A stretch of 64,000 nt of DNA from Variovorax davisae (GTDB lineage: Bacteria; Pseudomonadota; Gammaproteobacteria; Burkholderiales; Burkholderiaceae_C). Both the position numbers and the translations under genes were made by a program. The notes below the pieces were generated by a model. That model saw only the letters and a list, made by a program, of their open reading frames with translations, did no database searches and was not told the DNA's origin. Location of the stretch: positions 310,001 through 374,000 of the forward strand of contig NZ_JASZYS010000007.1 in NCBI RefSeq assembly GCF_030316845.1, read 5' to 3'. Every line of letters begins with the position of its first letter. Within the stretch, counting starts at the first letter, position 1. Shown in pieces: positions 10,014-20,364 of this stretch.

Positions 10014-11158
10014 ATTCGAAGCGTTACCTGACCTGGGCACCCGCCGCCTTGCGCATCGGGGCGGCCTGCGCATTGATCGCAACGCTGGCAGCCTGTTCCG
10101 GCACGGCACGGCCGAAGCCCGCCGAACTGCCGCCCAGTGTGGCGCTGATGGGCATCAAGCAGGCCTGGACCCTCAAGATCCCGAAGGTCGAGTTCCCGCT
10201 GGCGACGGTGGTCAACGGCGACCAGATCGCGGTCGCCGGCGCCGACGGCACCGTGGTGGTGATCGACGCCCGCGCCGGCACCGAGGTCTGGCGCGCGAGC
10301 GTCGGCGCGCCGCTGGCGGCCGGGGTCGGCAGCGACGGCCGCCTGGTGGCGGTGGTCACGGCCAACAGCGAACTGGTGGCCCTGGAAGCCGGCAAGGTGC
10401 TCTGGAAGGAGCGCCTCACGGCCCAGGCCTACACGCCGCCGCTGGTGGCCGGCCGCCGCATCTTCGTGCAGGCCGCGGACCGCACGACCAGCGCCTGGGA
10501 CGGCCAGAGCGGCCGCCGCCTCTGGTCGCAGCAGCGCACCGCCGAGAACCTGGTGCTGAAGAAGCCCGGCGTGCTGCTGGCGGTGGGCGACACCCTGATC
10601 GCCGGCGTCGGCGGCCGGCTGGTGGGCATCAATCCGGCCAACGGCTCGTCGCGCTGGGAGTCGCCGATCGCCGCGCCGCGCGGCACCAACGACGTCGAGC
10701 GCCTGGTCGACCTGACCGGCGCCGTGAGCCGGCAGGGCGACGTGGTCTGCGCGCGGGCCTATTTCGCCAGCGTCGGCTGCGTCGACACGGCGCGCGGCGC
10801 CTTGCTGTGGACCAAGCCGGCCGTCGGTGCCGACGGCGTCGGCGGCGACGACCGCTACATCTTCGGTGCCGAGGACAGCGGCGCCGTGGTAGCCTGGCGC
10901 CGCAGCGACGGCGAGCGGGCCTGGCAGCAGGCCGACCTGCTCAAGTACCGCATCCTGACGGCGCCGCTCGCGGTCGGACGCTCGGTGATCGTCGGCGACA
11001 CCACCGGCCTGGTGCATGTGCTGTCGCGCGACGACGGCAAGCCGCTCAACCGGCTCAATCCGGATGGCTCGGCCATCGCAGCGACACCGGTCCTGGCCGG
11101 CAACACGGTCGTGGTCGTCACCCGCAATGGCGGCGTGTTCGGCTATCGGCCCGAATAA
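10010..11158 (+). CDS. bamB: Outer-membrane protein assembly factor BamB
   Basis: Lipoprotein subunit of the BAM complex that inserts beta-barrel proteins into the outer membrane. The 382-residue product has a signal sequence with lipobox LAAC and predicted lipidated Cys29. An eight-bladed PQQ-like beta-propeller follows, with repeated blade signatures such as ADGTVVVIDARAGTEVWRA, SAWDGQSGRRLWSQQ and DTARGALLWTKP. It overlaps yfgM by 4 bases and is followed 21 bases later by der; bamB-der is a widely conserved pair. Confidence 0.95.
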   Translation: MNSKRYLTWAPAALRIGAACALIATLAACSGTARPKPAELPPSVALMGIKQAWTLKIPKVEFPLATVVNGDQIAVAGADGTVVVIDARAGTEVWRASVGAPLAAGVGSDGRLVAVVTANSELVALEAGKVLWKERLTAQAYTPPLVAGRRIFVQAADRTTSAWDGQSGRRLWSQQRTAENLVLKKPGVLLAVGDTLIAGVGGRLVGINPANGSSRWESPIAAPRGTNDVERLVDLTGAVSRQGDVVCARAYFASVGCVDTARGALLWTKPAVGADGVGGDDRYIFGAEDSGAVVAWRRSDGERAWQQADLLKYRILTAPLAVGRSVIVGDTTGLVHVLSRDDGKPLNRLNPDGSAIAATPVLAGNTVVVVTRNGGVFGYRPE

Positions 11159-11179
11159 TCAAGTGAAAGGACGCCTTCC

Positions 11180-12520
11180 ATGAAGCCGGTCATCGCACTG
11201 GTCGGGCGTCCCAACGTCGGGAAGTCGACCCTCTTCAACCGCCTGACGCAGACGCGCGACGCCATCGTCGCCGACTTCGCGGGCCTCACGCGCGACCGCC
11301 ACTACGGCAACGGCCGCCTGGGCAAGCACGAGTTCATCGTCATCGACACCGGCGGCTTCGAGCCCGATGCCGGCAGCGGCATCTTCAAGGAGATGGCCAA
11401 GCAGACCCGCCAGGCGGTGGCGGAGGCCGACGTCGTGATCTTCGTGGTCGACGCGCGGGAAGGGCTGTCGGCCCAGGACCACGACATCGCCAACGAACTG
11501 CGCCGGCTGGGCAAGCCCTGCGTGCTGGTGGCCAACAAGGCCGAGGGCATGCACGACGGCACCAAGCTGGTCGATTTCTACGAACTCGGCTTCGGCGAGG
11601 TGCATGGCATCTCGGCGGCCCATGGCCAGGGCATCCGCGACCTGGTCGAACTCGCGCTCGAACCGCTGGCGCTGCCCGAGCCCGAGGAAGAGGGCGAGGA
11701 AGACCCCAACAAGCCGATCAAGCTGGCCGTCGCGGGCCGCCCGAACGTCGGCAAGTCGACCCTGATCAACACCTGGCTGGGCGAGGAGCGCCTGGTCGCC
11801 TTCGACCTCCCGGGCACGACGCGCGATGCGATCTCGGTGCCCTTCGAGCGCAACGGCCAGCGCTTCGAGCTGATCGATACCGCCGGACTGCGCCGCAAGG
11901 GCAAGGTCTTCGAGGCGATCGAGAAATTCTCGGTGGTCAAGACGCTGCAGGCGATCGAATCGGCCAACGTGGTGCTGCTGCTGCTCGACGCCACCCAGGG
12001 CGTGACCGACCAGGACGCCCACATTGCCGGCTACATCCTCGAGAGCGGCCGGGCGGTGGTGATCGCGATCAACAAGTGGGACGCGGTCGACAGCTACCAG
12101 CGCGAGCAGATCCAGCGCCAGATCGAGACCCGGCTGCCGTTCCTCAAGTTCGCCTCGCTGCACTTCATCTCGGCCATCAAGCGCCAGGGCCTGGGGCCGG
12201 TGTGGCAGTCGATCGTGCAGGCCCACAAGTCGGCCACCCGCAAGATGTCGACGCCGGTCCTGACGCGGCTGCTGCTCGAGGCGGTGCAGTTCCAGGCGCC
12301 GAAGCGCTCGGGCATGTTCCGCCCGAAGATGCGCTATGCGCACCAGGGCGGCATGAACCCGCCGATCATCATCATCCATGGCAATTCGCTGGAGCACGTC
12401 ACGGAGGCGTACAAGCGCTTTCTGGAAGGGCGTTTCCGCAAGGAATTCGACCTGGTCGGCACGCCGCTGCGAATCCAGCTCAAGACCTCCAGCAATCCCT
12501 ACGCCGACAAGGACGATTGA
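11180..12520 (+). CDS. der: Ribosome biogenesis GTPase Der (EngA)
   Basis: Essential GTPase needed for maturation of the 50S subunit. The 446-residue protein has two tandem GTPase domains, each with a P-loop GRPNVGKS, at residues 9-16 and 186-193, separated by an acidic linker ([12 protein letters not shown]). The G3/G4 motifs are DTGGF and NKAEG in the first domain and DTAGL and NKWD in the second. A KH-like domain fills the C-terminus (from about residue 355). Start and length match the family. It is followed by 188 bases with no gene before hfq. Confidence 0.97.
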   Translation: MKPVIALVGRPNVGKSTLFNRLTQTRDAIVADFAGLTRDRHYGNGRLGKHEFIVIDTGGFEPDAGSGIFKEMAKQTRQAVAEADVVIFVVDAREGLSAQDHDIANELRRLGKPCVLVANKAEGMHDGTKLVDFYELGFGEVHGISAAHGQGIRDLVELALEPLALPEPEEEGEEDPNKPIKLAVAGRPNVGKSTLINTWLGEERLVAFDLPGTTRDAISVPFERNGQRFELIDTAGLRRKGKVFEAIEKFSVVKTLQAIESANVVLLLLDATQGVTDQDAHIAGYILESGRAVVIAINKWDAVDSYQREQIQRQIETRLPFLKFASLHFISAIKRQGLGPVWQSIVQAHKSATRKMSTPVLTRLLLEAVQFQAPKRSGMFRPKMRYAHQGGMNPPIIIIHGNSLEHVTEAYKRFLEGRFRKEFDLVGTPLRIQLKTSSNPYADKDD

Positions 12521-12617
12521 GCCTGCCGCCGGCCACCGTTGGCGGGCGACTTGGCCGCCATTGGGCACCGATGAGAGGCGTCGAGCGCGGAAGTTCCGCC
12601 TTTCGGTGCCGTTATTT

Positions 12618-12644
12618 TTGGAAGGCCATTGGGGCTTATATGCT
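12618..12644 (+). promoter_or_regulatory. Possible hfq promoter
   Basis: The der-hfq gap contains a locally AT-rich patch with TTGGAA at 12618-12623 and TATGCT at 12639-12644, separated by 15 bases. The spacing is short, so the pairing is weak. An alternative pairing uses TTTTTG at 12615 with TATATG at 12637. A separate promoter for hfq is plausible because the gap is long for this operon and hfq is followed by its own terminator. Confidence 0.3.
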
Positions 12645-12708
12645 GCGGCGCGGAATCGCTGTGTTAAGGTGACCGCTCCAACAACAACTCTTGAACACGG
12701 AGAATATC

Positions 12709-12954
12709 GTGAGCAATAAAGGGCAGCTTCTTCAAGACCCCTTCCTGAACACCTTGCGTCGCGAGCACGTGCCGGTTTCGATTTACCTGGTCAACGGCAT
12801 CAAGCTGCAAGGCCAGATCGAGTCGTTCGACCAGTACGTCGTGTTGCTTCGCAATACGGTGACCCAGATGGTCTACAAGCACGCCATCTCCACCATCGTG
12901 CCGGGTCGGGCCGTCAACTTCTCGGCTGCCGAGAACGACGACACCGCCGCCTGA
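12709..12954 (+). CDS. hfq: RNA chaperone Hfq
   Basis: Hexameric Sm-like RNA-binding protein that pairs small RNAs with mRNAs. The 81-residue product has the Sm1 region [40 protein letters not shown] and the Sm2 motif VYKHAIST, all hallmarks of Hfq, plus a short polar tail. The GTG at 12709 is chosen because GGAG lies 6 bases upstream and it gives the family N-terminus [14 protein letters not shown] at 12691 in the same frame would add six non-conserved residues. An intrinsic terminator follows 10 bases after the stop. Confidence 0.97.
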   Translation: MSNKGQLLQDPFLNTLRREHVPVSIYLVNGIKLQGQIESFDQYVVLLRNTVTQMVYKHAISTIVPGRAVNFSAAENDDTAA

Positions 12955-12964
12955 TCGGCGCGAG

Positions 12965-12992
12965 GCGCGGCGGTTCGTCCGCCGCGCTTTTT
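12965..12992 (+). terminator. Intrinsic terminator after hfq
   Basis: A perfect 9-base stem, GCGCGGCGG (12965-12973) and CCGCCGCGC (12979-12987), closes a 5-base loop TTCGT and is followed by TTTTT (12988-12992). This is a textbook intrinsic terminator. hflX starts only 16 bases later, so hflX expression depends on read-through or on another promoter. Confidence 0.85.
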
Positions 12993-13007
12993 CATATCTG
13001 AATCCGC

Positions 13008-14177
13008 TTGTCTGAACTGATTCCCCGGATAGAAGGCGCCGTCGTTTTGGTCGGCGTGGATTTCGGGCTGCCCCATTTCGACGGCGAACTCGAGGAACTC
13101 GGCCTGCTCGCGCAGACCGCAGGCCTGCAGCCGGTCGCTCGCCTCGCGTGCAAGCGCAAGGCCCCCGATGCCGCGCTGTTCGTCGGCAGCGGCAAGGCCG
13201 ACGAAATCCGCGAACTGGCCGAACTGCATCGCGCCAGCGAGGTGGTCTTCGACCAGTCGCTGAGCCCGGCGCAGCAGCGCAACCTCGAACGCCAGCTCGG
13301 CATCGCCGTCTACGACCGCACCTTCCTGATCCTCGAGATCTTTGCCCAGCGTGCCCGTTCGCACGAAGGCAAGCTGCAGGTCGAACTCGCGCGCCTGCAA
13401 TACCTGAGCACGCGGCTGGTGCGCCGCTGGTCCCACCTGGAGCGCCAGACCGGCGGTGCCGGCGTGCGCGGCGGCCCGGGCGAAAAGCAGATCGAACTCG
13501 ACCGCCGGATGATCAGCGAGTCGATCAAGCGCACCCGCGAGCGCCTGGCCAAGGTGCAGCGCCAGCGCGGCACCCAGCGCCGGCAGCGCGAGCGGCGCGA
13601 CACCTTCAACATCTCGCTGGTGGGCTACACCAACGCCGGCAAGTCCTCGCTCTTCAATGCGCTGGTCAAGGCCCGCGCCTATGCGGCCGACCAGCTGTTC
13701 GCCACGCTCGACACCACCACCCGGCAGCTCTACCTCGGCGACGCCCGCCGCAAGGTCTCGATCTCCGACACCGTGGGATTCATCCGCGACCTGCCGCACG
13801 GGCTGATCGACGCCTTCAAGGCGACGCTGCAGGAGGCCGTCGATGCCGACCTGCTGCTGCACGTGGTGGACGCCTCGAACCCGCACCACCCCGAGCAGAT
13901 GGCCGAGGTCCAGGCGGTGCTCAAGGAGATCGATGCCGACGTCGTGCCGCAGCTCCTGGTGTTCAACAAGCTGGACGCCCTTGAAAGCGCGCAGCAGCCC
14001 CTGCATCTCGAGGACGAGATCGAAGTCGACGGCCTGCTGGTGACCCGCATCTTCCTGAGCGCCCATACCGGGGAGGGGCTGCCGGCGCTGCGGGCCGAAC
14101 TGGCGCAGCGATCGCATTCGGTCCCCGACGACATGCCCCTAGAGGGCGGGGCCGAATTGCACGAGGCCACCGATTGA
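13008..14177 (+). CDS. hflX: Ribosome-associated GTPase HflX
   Basis: GTPase of the Obg-HflX superfamily that splits stalled or heat-damaged 70S ribosomes. The 389-residue protein has the N-terminal HflX domain, the conserved basic GGAGVRGGPGEKQIELDRR block, a coiled-coil-like stretch, and the GTPase domain with P-loop GYTNAGKS (206-213), DTVGFIRDLP (G3) and NKLD (G4). The start is a TTG at 13008, the first in-frame candidate after the hfq terminator; it gives MSELIPRIEGAVVLVGVDFG, like family members. No strong ribosome binding site is visible. The hfq-hflX-hflK-hflC order is conserved. Confidence 0.94.
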   Translation: MSELIPRIEGAVVLVGVDFGLPHFDGELEELGLLAQTAGLQPVARLACKRKAPDAALFVGSGKADEIRELAELHRASEVVFDQSLSPAQQRNLERQLGIAVYDRTFLILEIFAQRARSHEGKLQVELARLQYLSTRLVRRWSHLERQTGGAGVRGGPGEKQIELDRRMISESIKRTRERLAKVQRQRGTQRRQRERRDTFNISLVGYTNAGKSSLFNALVKARAYAADQLFATLDTTTRQLYLGDARRKVSISDTVGFIRDLPHGLIDAFKATLQEAVDADLLLHVVDASNPHHPEQMAEVQAVLKEIDADVVPQLLVFNKLDALESAQQPLHLEDEIEVDGLLVTRIFLSAHTGEGLPALRAELAQRSHSVPDDMPLEGGAELHEATD

Positions 14178-14220
14178 GATTGTGCACAATCCCACTTCAC
14201 TGACCAAAGAACAGACTCGA

Positions 14221-15594
14221 ATGAATTCAAAGCCAGTGTGGAGACGGTTCCCGGCCATGTTCAATCTGAACGACGGCCGCTGGGGCCGGGGTGACGACGC
14301 CTCGTCCAACGGCGATCGTCCGACGGCCAACCGGCCCGAAGGCGAGCCGCCGTCGCCGCCTCCCGGCAACAACAACAACCGGCCGCGGGGCCAGGGCCCG
14401 AACCAGGGGCCGCCCGACCTCGACGAACTCTGGCGCGACTTCAACCGCAAGCTCGGCGGCCTGTTCGGCGGCGGGCGCGGCGGCGACAACCGGCCGCCGG
14501 GCGGCAACGGCGGCGGCATGCGGCCCGACATGAAGAACGCGGGCTTCGGCCTCGGCCTGATCGCGGTGGTCGCGGTCCTGATCTGGCTCGGCACCGGCTT
14601 CTTCATCGTCAACGAAGGCCAGCAGGCCGTGATCACCCAGTTCGGCCGCTACAAGGCGACCGTGGGCGCCGGCTTCAACTGGCGGCTGCCGTACCCGATC
14701 CAGCGCCACGAGATCGTCGTCACTTCGCAGATCCGCTCGGTCGACGTCGGCCGCGACACCATCGTGCGCTCGACCGGCCTGCGCGAGTCGGCCATGCTGA
14801 CCGAGGACGAGAACATCGTCGAGATCAAGTTCGCGGTGCAGTACCGCCTGAACGACGCCCGCGCCTTCCTGTTCGAGAGCAAGGCGCCCGCCGACACGGT
14901 GGTGCAGGTGGCCGAGACCGCGGTGCGCGAAGTGGTCGGCAAGATGCGCATGGACGCCGCGCTGGCCGACGAGCGCGACCAGATCGCGCCGCGGGTGCGC
15001 AACCTGATGCAGACCATCCTCGACCGGTACAACCTCGGCGTCGAGGTCGTGGCGATCAACCTGCAGCAGGGCGGCGTGCGCCCGCCCGAGCAGGTGCAGG
15101 CGTCCTTCGACGACGTGCTCAAGGCCGGCCAGGAGCGCGAGCGCGCCAAGAACGAGGCCCAGGCCTACGCCAACGACGTGGTGCCCCGCGCCACCGGTAC
15201 CGGCTCGCGCCTGAAGGAAGAGTCCGAAGCCTACAAGGCGCGGATCGTCGCCCAGGCGCAGGGCGATGCCCAGCGCTTCAGCTCGGTGCTGTCCGAATAC
15301 CAGAAGGCGCCGCAGGTGACGCGCGACCGCATGTACCTCGACGCCATGCAGCAGATCTACAGCAGCACCAGCAAGATCCTGGTCGACTCCAAGCAGAACT
15401 CCAACCTGCTCTACCTGCCGCTCGACAAGCTGATGCAGCAGACCGCGGCCAATGCCGCCGGCACGCCGTCGGATGCCGCGAGCCCCAACGTCGCCGGCAC
15501 CGCCGCGCCGCAATCCTCGGTGATTCCGGTCGCCCCGTCCGCCGGCGATGCCCGGGCCCGCGACGGCCGTTCACGCGACCGCGACGTGCGCTGA
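14221..15594 (+). CDS. hflK: FtsH protease modulator HflK
   Basis: Membrane SPFH/prohibitin protein that forms a large cage with HflC around FtsH and tunes its proteolysis. From 14221 the protein has 457 residues: a Gly/Asn/Pro/Arg-rich cytoplasmic N-terminus, a membrane helix near residues 107-130 (LGLIAVVAVLIWLGTGFFIV), the band-7 domain (VNEGQQAVITQFGRYK onward) and a long helical region. The frame is open from 14182. ATG 14221 (MNSKPVWRRF) and ATG 14257 (MFNLNDGRWGRG) are both possible starts, and neither has a strong ribosome binding site. hflC follows after 13 bases. Confidence 0.93.
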   Translation: MNSKPVWRRFPAMFNLNDGRWGRGDDASSNGDRPTANRPEGEPPSPPPGNNNNRPRGQGPNQGPPDLDELWRDFNRKLGGLFGGGRGGDNRPPGGNGGGMRPDMKNAGFGLGLIAVVAVLIWLGTGFFIVNEGQQAVITQFGRYKATVGAGFNWRLPYPIQRHEIVVTSQIRSVDVGRDTIVRSTGLRESAMLTEDENIVEIKFAVQYRLNDARAFLFESKAPADTVVQVAETAVREVVGKMRMDAALADERDQIAPRVRNLMQTILDRYNLGVEVVAINLQQGGVRPPEQVQASFDDVLKAGQERERAKNEAQAYANDVVPRATGTGSRLKEESEAYKARIVAQAQGDAQRFSSVLSEYQKAPQVTRDRMYLDAMQQIYSSTSKILVDSKQNSNLLYLPLDKLMQQTAANAAGTPSDAASPNVAGTAAPQSSVIPVAPSAGDARARDGRSRDRDVR

Positions 15595-15607
15595 GGACCA
15601 GAAAGCT

Positions 15608-16510
15608 ATGAACAGAATCGGATTCATCGTCTCGTCGGTCCTGGTGGCGCTCGCGCTGCTGAGTTCCACGCTCTTCGTGGTCGACCAGCGCCAGTTCGGC
15701 GTGGTCTACGCGCTCGGCCAGATCAAGGAAGTGATCACCGAGCCCGGCCTCAACTTCAAGCTGCCGCCGCCGTTCCAGAACGTGTCGTACATCGACAAGC
15801 GGCTGCTGACCTTGTCCAGCCTCGACCCCGAGCCCATGCTCACGGCCGAGAAGCAGCGCGTGGTGATCGACTGGTACGTGCGCTGGCGCATTACGAACCC
15901 GTCGGAGTACATCCGCAACGTCGGCCTCGACGAGAACGCCGGCGCGGTGCAGCTCAACCGGGTGGTGCGCAACGCCTTCCAGGAAAACATCAACAAGCGC
16001 ACCGTGCGCGACCTGATCTCGACCCGCCGCGATGCGCTGATGGCCGACGTCCAGCGCGAGGTGCTGGCGGTCGTGAAGGGCGCCAACAAGCCGTGGGGCG
16101 TGGACATCGTCGACGTCCGCATCACCCGGGTCGACTATGTCGAGGCCATCACCGAGTCGGTCTACCGCCGCATGGAGGCCGAGCGCAAGCGGGTCGCCAA
16201 CGAACTGCGCTCCACCGGCTTCGCCGAGGGCGAGAAGATCCGCGCCGACGCCGACCGCCAGCGCGAGGTGATCGTCGCCAACGCCTACCGCGACGCCCAG
16301 AAGATCAAGGGCGAGGGCGACGGCCGCGCCGCCGGCATCTACGCCGAGGCCTTCGGCCGCGATCCGCAGTTCGCGCAGTTCTACCGCAGCCTGGACGCCT
16401 ACAAGCAGAGCTTCAACAAGAAGAGCGACGTGATGGTGCTCGACCCCTCGTCGGAGTTCTTCCGCGCCATGCAGGGCTCGGGCTCGACCAGCAACGCCCC
16501 GCGTCGCTGA
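15608..16510 (+). CDS. hflC: FtsH protease modulator HflC
   Basis: Partner of HflK in the periplasmic SPFH cage that regulates FtsH. The 300-residue protein starts MNRIGFIVSSVLVALALL with an N-terminal membrane helix at about residues 3-22 and the band-7 domain (VVDQRQFGVVYALGQIKEVI). Further conserved blocks are RVVIDWYVRWRI, TVRDLIS and FAEGEKIRADADRQREVIV. The ATG at 15608 is chosen over an upstream in-frame ATG at 15548, which lies inside hflK and would precede the membrane helix with an unlikely leader. Confidence 0.96.
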   Translation: MNRIGFIVSSVLVALALLSSTLFVVDQRQFGVVYALGQIKEVITEPGLNFKLPPPFQNVSYIDKRLLTLSSLDPEPMLTAEKQRVVIDWYVRWRITNPSEYIRNVGLDENAGAVQLNRVVRNAFQENINKRTVRDLISTRRDALMADVQREVLAVVKGANKPWGVDIVDVRITRVDYVEAITESVYRRMEAERKRVANELRSTGFAEGEKIRADADRQREVIVANAYRDAQKIKGEGDGRAAGIYAEAFGRDPQFAQFYRSLDAYKQSFNKKSDVMVLDPSSEFFRAMQGSGSTSNAPRR

Positions 16511-16525
16511 CGACGGCTGCGCCGC

Positions 16526-16714
16526 GTGGACAGCGACACCTTCTGGAGCGCGCTGGCCCTGGTCCTTGTGATCGAGGGCCTGCTGCCGTTCCTGTCGCCC
16601 GGCAGCTGGCGGCGCGGCTTCAGCCAGCTGATGCAGTTGCGCGACGGGCAACTGCGCTTCTTCGGCCTGTGCAGCATTCTTCTGGGACTCTTCCTGCTCT
16701 GGCTCCTGGGGTGA
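16526..16714 (+). CDS. DUF2065 small membrane protein
   Basis: A 62-residue protein with two hydrophobic segments (FWSALALVLVIEGLLPFL and LRFFGLCSILLGLFLLWLLG) separated by a short basic loop, matching the DUF2065 family. Such proteins are regularly encoded directly after hflC. The start is a GTG, 15 bases after the hflC stop. Function is unknown; position suggests a link to the HflKC/FtsH membrane complex, but nothing in the sequence proves it. Confidence 0.85.
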   Translation: MDSDTFWSALALVLVIEGLLPFLSPGSWRRGFSQLMQLRDGQLRFFGLCSILLGLFLLWLLG

Positions 16715-16719
16715 TGTCG

Positions 16720-16789
16720 CCCCCACGCTTCCCCGCTGCGCGTGGGGCGCTGCCCCCCGAGGGGCCCAGGCCGCCTTGGGGCGGCCTGG
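16720..16789. repeat. Hairpin-rich REP-like intergenic element
   Basis: CCCCACGC (16721-16728) pairs with GCGTGGGG (16740-16747). CCAGGCCGCC (16766-16775) pairs with GGCGGCCTGG (16780-16789) around a TTGG loop. Between them CCCC and GGGG flank CCGA. This C/G-tract composition resembles palindromic intergenic repeats I recall from Comamonadaceae genomes. Only one copy is seen in the window, so calling it a repeat is from memory, not from internal comparison. It probably also ends transcription of the hfl operon. Confidence 0.5.
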
Positions 16790-16845
16790 CGCCGGCCTCT
16801 CGCGCTCCCGGTAGAATCCCGGTTTAACCACGGCCCCCGATCTCC

Positions 16846-18009
16846 ATGTCCGCCTGGGTCCTTCCGGATCACATTGCCGATGTGCTGCCTTCCGAGGCGC
16901 GCCACATCGAAGAACTTCGACGCCAGCTGCTCGATACCGCCCGTGGCTATGGCTACGAGCTGGTGATGCCGCCACTGCTGGAGCATCTCGAATCCCTCCT
17001 GTCCGGTACCGGCGAGGCGCTCGACCTGCAGACCTTCAAGCTGGTCGACCAGCTGTCGGGCCGCAGCATGGGCCTGCGCGCCGACACCACGCCGCAGGTG
17101 GCCCGCATCGACGCCCACCTGCTGAACCGGGCCGGCGTGGCGCGGCTGTGCTACTGCGGCCCGGTGGTCCACACCCGGCCCGACCGCCCCCATGCCACGC
17201 GCGAGCCGCTGCAGTTCGGCGCCGAGATCTACGGCCACGCCGGGCTCGAGGCCGACACCGAGATCCTGCGCCTGGCGCTCGACTGCCTGCGGGCGGCCGG
17301 CGTCACCGGTCGCGCCCAGGCGCCGGTGATCGTCGACCTGGCCGATGCCCGCATCGTGCGCGCCCTGTTCGCCGGCGTGCCGGTCGATGCCGCCGCCATC
17401 GCGCGCGTGCATGCGGCGCTGGCGGCCAAGGACGCGAGCACGCTGCGCGAGCTCACGGCCGGCTTCCCCGCGCCAGCGCGCGACGGCCTGCTGGCCCTGG
17501 TCCAGCTCTATGGCGATGCCGCGGTGCTCGACGAAGCGGCCCGCGTGCTGCCCGACGCCCCCGGCATTCGCGCCGCGCTCGCCGACCTGAAGCAGCTCGC
17601 CGCCCGCCTCGAAGGCGCGCGCGTGAGCTTCGACCTGGCCGACCTGCGCGGCTATGCCTACTACAGCGGCATGCGCTTCGGCATCTACACCGACGGCGCC
17701 AGCGATTCGCTGGTGCGGGGCGGCCGCTACGACGAGGTGGGGGCCGTGTTCGGCCGCAACCGTCCGGCGGTCGGCTTCAGCCTCGACCTGCGCGAGCTGG
17801 TCGCAGTGCTGCCGGCGCGGCCGCTGCGGGCCGCGATCCGCGCGCCCTGGAGCGACGCCGAGGCCCTCAACAAGGCCATCGCCGCGCTGCGCGGCGAGGG
17901 CGAGACCGTGGTCTGCGTGATGCCGGGCCACGACAGCGAAATGGACGAATTCCATTGCGACCGCGAGCTTGTCCAGCAGGACGGCCAATGGCGCGTGCAA
18001 GCCATCTGA
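16846..18009 (+). CDS. hisZ: ATP phosphoribosyltransferase regulatory subunit HisZ
   Basis: Histidyl-tRNA-synthetase-like protein that binds the short form of HisG and confers histidine feedback control on the first step of histidine synthesis. The 387-residue product has class II synthetase-like segments ([58 protein letters not shown]) but lacks the C-terminal anticodon-binding domain of HisS. A TAGAAT hexamer at 16812-16817 may be the -10 of its promoter, after the hairpin-rich element. purA follows 21 bases later. Confidence 0.93.
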   Translation: MSAWVLPDHIADVLPSEARHIEELRRQLLDTARGYGYELVMPPLLEHLESLLSGTGEALDLQTFKLVDQLSGRSMGLRADTTPQVARIDAHLLNRAGVARLCYCGPVVHTRPDRPHATREPLQFGAEIYGHAGLEADTEILRLALDCLRAAGVTGRAQAPVIVDLADARIVRALFAGVPVDAAAIARVHAALAAKDASTLRELTAGFPAPARDGLLALVQLYGDAAVLDEAARVLPDAPGIRAALADLKQLAARLEGARVSFDLADLRGYAYYSGMRFGIYTDGASDSLVRGGRYDEVGAVFGRNRPAVGFSLDLRELVAVLPARPLRAAIRAPWSDAEALNKAIAALRGEGETVVCVMPGHDSEMDEFHCDRELVQQDGQWRVQAI

Positions 18010-19362
<1,353 letters not shown>

Positions 19363-19385
19363 ACGCAACCACCCGCAGGAACACC

Positions 19386-19916
19386 ATGACCATGTTGACC
19401 GAAGACGGCAAGCACCTCTACGTGAGCTACGACGAGTACCACAACCTGATCGAGAAGCTCGCGATCAAGGTGCACCAGTCGGGCTGGCAGTTCGACACCA
19501 TCCTGTGCCTGGCGCGCGGGGGCCTGCGGCCCGGCGACGTGCTGTCGCGGATCTTCGACAAGCCGCTGGCGATCATGTCGACCAGCTCCTACCGCGCCGA
19601 TGCCGGCACGGTGCAGGGCCACCTGGACATCGCCCGCTTCATCACCACGCCCAAGGGCGAGATCGCCGGCAAGGTGCTGCTGGTGGACGACCTCGCGGAT
19701 TCGGGCCACACGCTGCATGCCGTGGTGGAGCAGCTCAAGAGCAACTACAAGCCGATCACCGAGCTGCGCAGCGCGGTGCTCTGGACCAAGGCGCTGTCGA
19801 CCTTCACGCCCGACTACTCGGTCGAGTTCCTGCAGACCAATCCCTGGATCCACCAGCCCTTCGAGGGCTACGACTCGCTCGGCGTCGAGAAGCTGCTGGA
19901 GAAGTGGTCGGTCTGA
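19386..19916 (+). CDS. Purine phosphoribosyltransferase (hypoxanthine/xanthine type)
   Basis: Type I phosphoribosyltransferase, probably salvaging hypoxanthine, guanine or xanthine with PRPP. The 176-residue protein has the PRPP-binding signature VLLVDDLADSGHTLHAV at about residues 97-113 and an N-terminal CLARGGLRPGDVLSRIF loop. AGGA lies 5 bases before ATG 19386; a second ATG at 19392 is possible. It directly follows purA, fitting purine salvage. Base specificity cannot be read from the sequence. The stop lies in a short dyad shared with the converging VOC gene. Confidence 0.85.
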   Translation: MTMLTEDGKHLYVSYDEYHNLIEKLAIKVHQSGWQFDTILCLARGGLRPGDVLSRIFDKPLAIMSTSSYRADAGTVQGHLDIARFITTPKGEIAGKVLLVDDLADSGHTLHAVVEQLKSNYKPITELRSAVLWTKALSTFTPDYSVEFLQTNPWIHQPFEGYDSLGVEKLLEKWSV

Positions 19917-19929
19917 GGCCACGGCCTCA
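19914..19929. other. Dyad containing both stop codons of convergent genes
   Basis: TGAGGCC (19914-19920) and GGCCTCA (19923-19929) are perfect inverted arms around AC. The left arm begins with the plus-strand TGA stop and the right arm ends with the minus-strand TGA stop. No T tract is present. It could act as a small bidirectional stop structure. Confidence 0.4.
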
Positions 19930-20364
19930 CTTGAGTTCTTCGGTGTAGCGCCGCTGCATTTCTTCGGGCGCCACGGCTTCGATGGCGTGCCCGACGTTCC
20001 AGCGGTGGCCGAACGGGCAGCGGAAGGTGCCCGAGCGTTCGCCGTAGAAATGATCTTCCAGCGGCATTTCCAGTGTCGCGCCCGCCTTCAGGGCGCGCGC
20101 GACCAGCGCATCCGCGTCGTCCACGTGCAGGTGCAGCGTGACCGGCGTGGCACCCAGGGTGGTGGCGCTGCGGATGCCGTACTCCGGGAATTCGTCGCAC
20201 AGCATCACGGTGGTGCTGCCGAAATCCAGTTCGGCATGGCCGATGCGGCCGCCGGGCTCGGTCAGGCGGAACTTCTCGCTGGCGCCGAAGACCTCGCCGT
20301 AGAAGGCGATGGCGGCGGCCGTGTCCTTCACGCAGAGGTAAGGGAACAGTTCATGGACGGTCAT
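19927..20364 (-). CDS. VOC family (PhnB/glyoxalase-like) protein
   Basis: A 145-residue vicinal-oxygen-chelate fold protein, PhnB-like, with paired beta-alpha-beta-beta-beta modules. Visible segments are LFPYLCVKDTAAAIAFYGEVFG at the N-terminus and RSGTFRCPFGHRWNVGHAIE near the C-terminus. Substrate is unknown; relatives include demethylubiquinone-methyltransferase-like and glyoxalase/bleomycin-resistance proteins. The ATG at 20364 has GAGGA 9 bases upstream. Its start lies inside the end of the AraC-type gene (14-base overlap), so the pair is probably co-translated and the regulator may control it. Confidence 0.85.
   Translation of the reverse strand: MTVHELFPYLCVKDTAAAIAFYGEVFGASEKFRLTEPGGRIGHAELDFGSTTVMLCDEFPEYGIRSATTLGATPVTLHLHVDDADALVARALKAGATLEMPLEDHFYGERSGTFRCPFGHRWNVGHAIEAVAPEEMQRRYTEELK

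Noticed and set aside
12521..12690. Possible small RNA gene between der and hfq
   Set aside because: No terminator or stable structure is visible at the end of the gap; only a weak promoter patch is seen.
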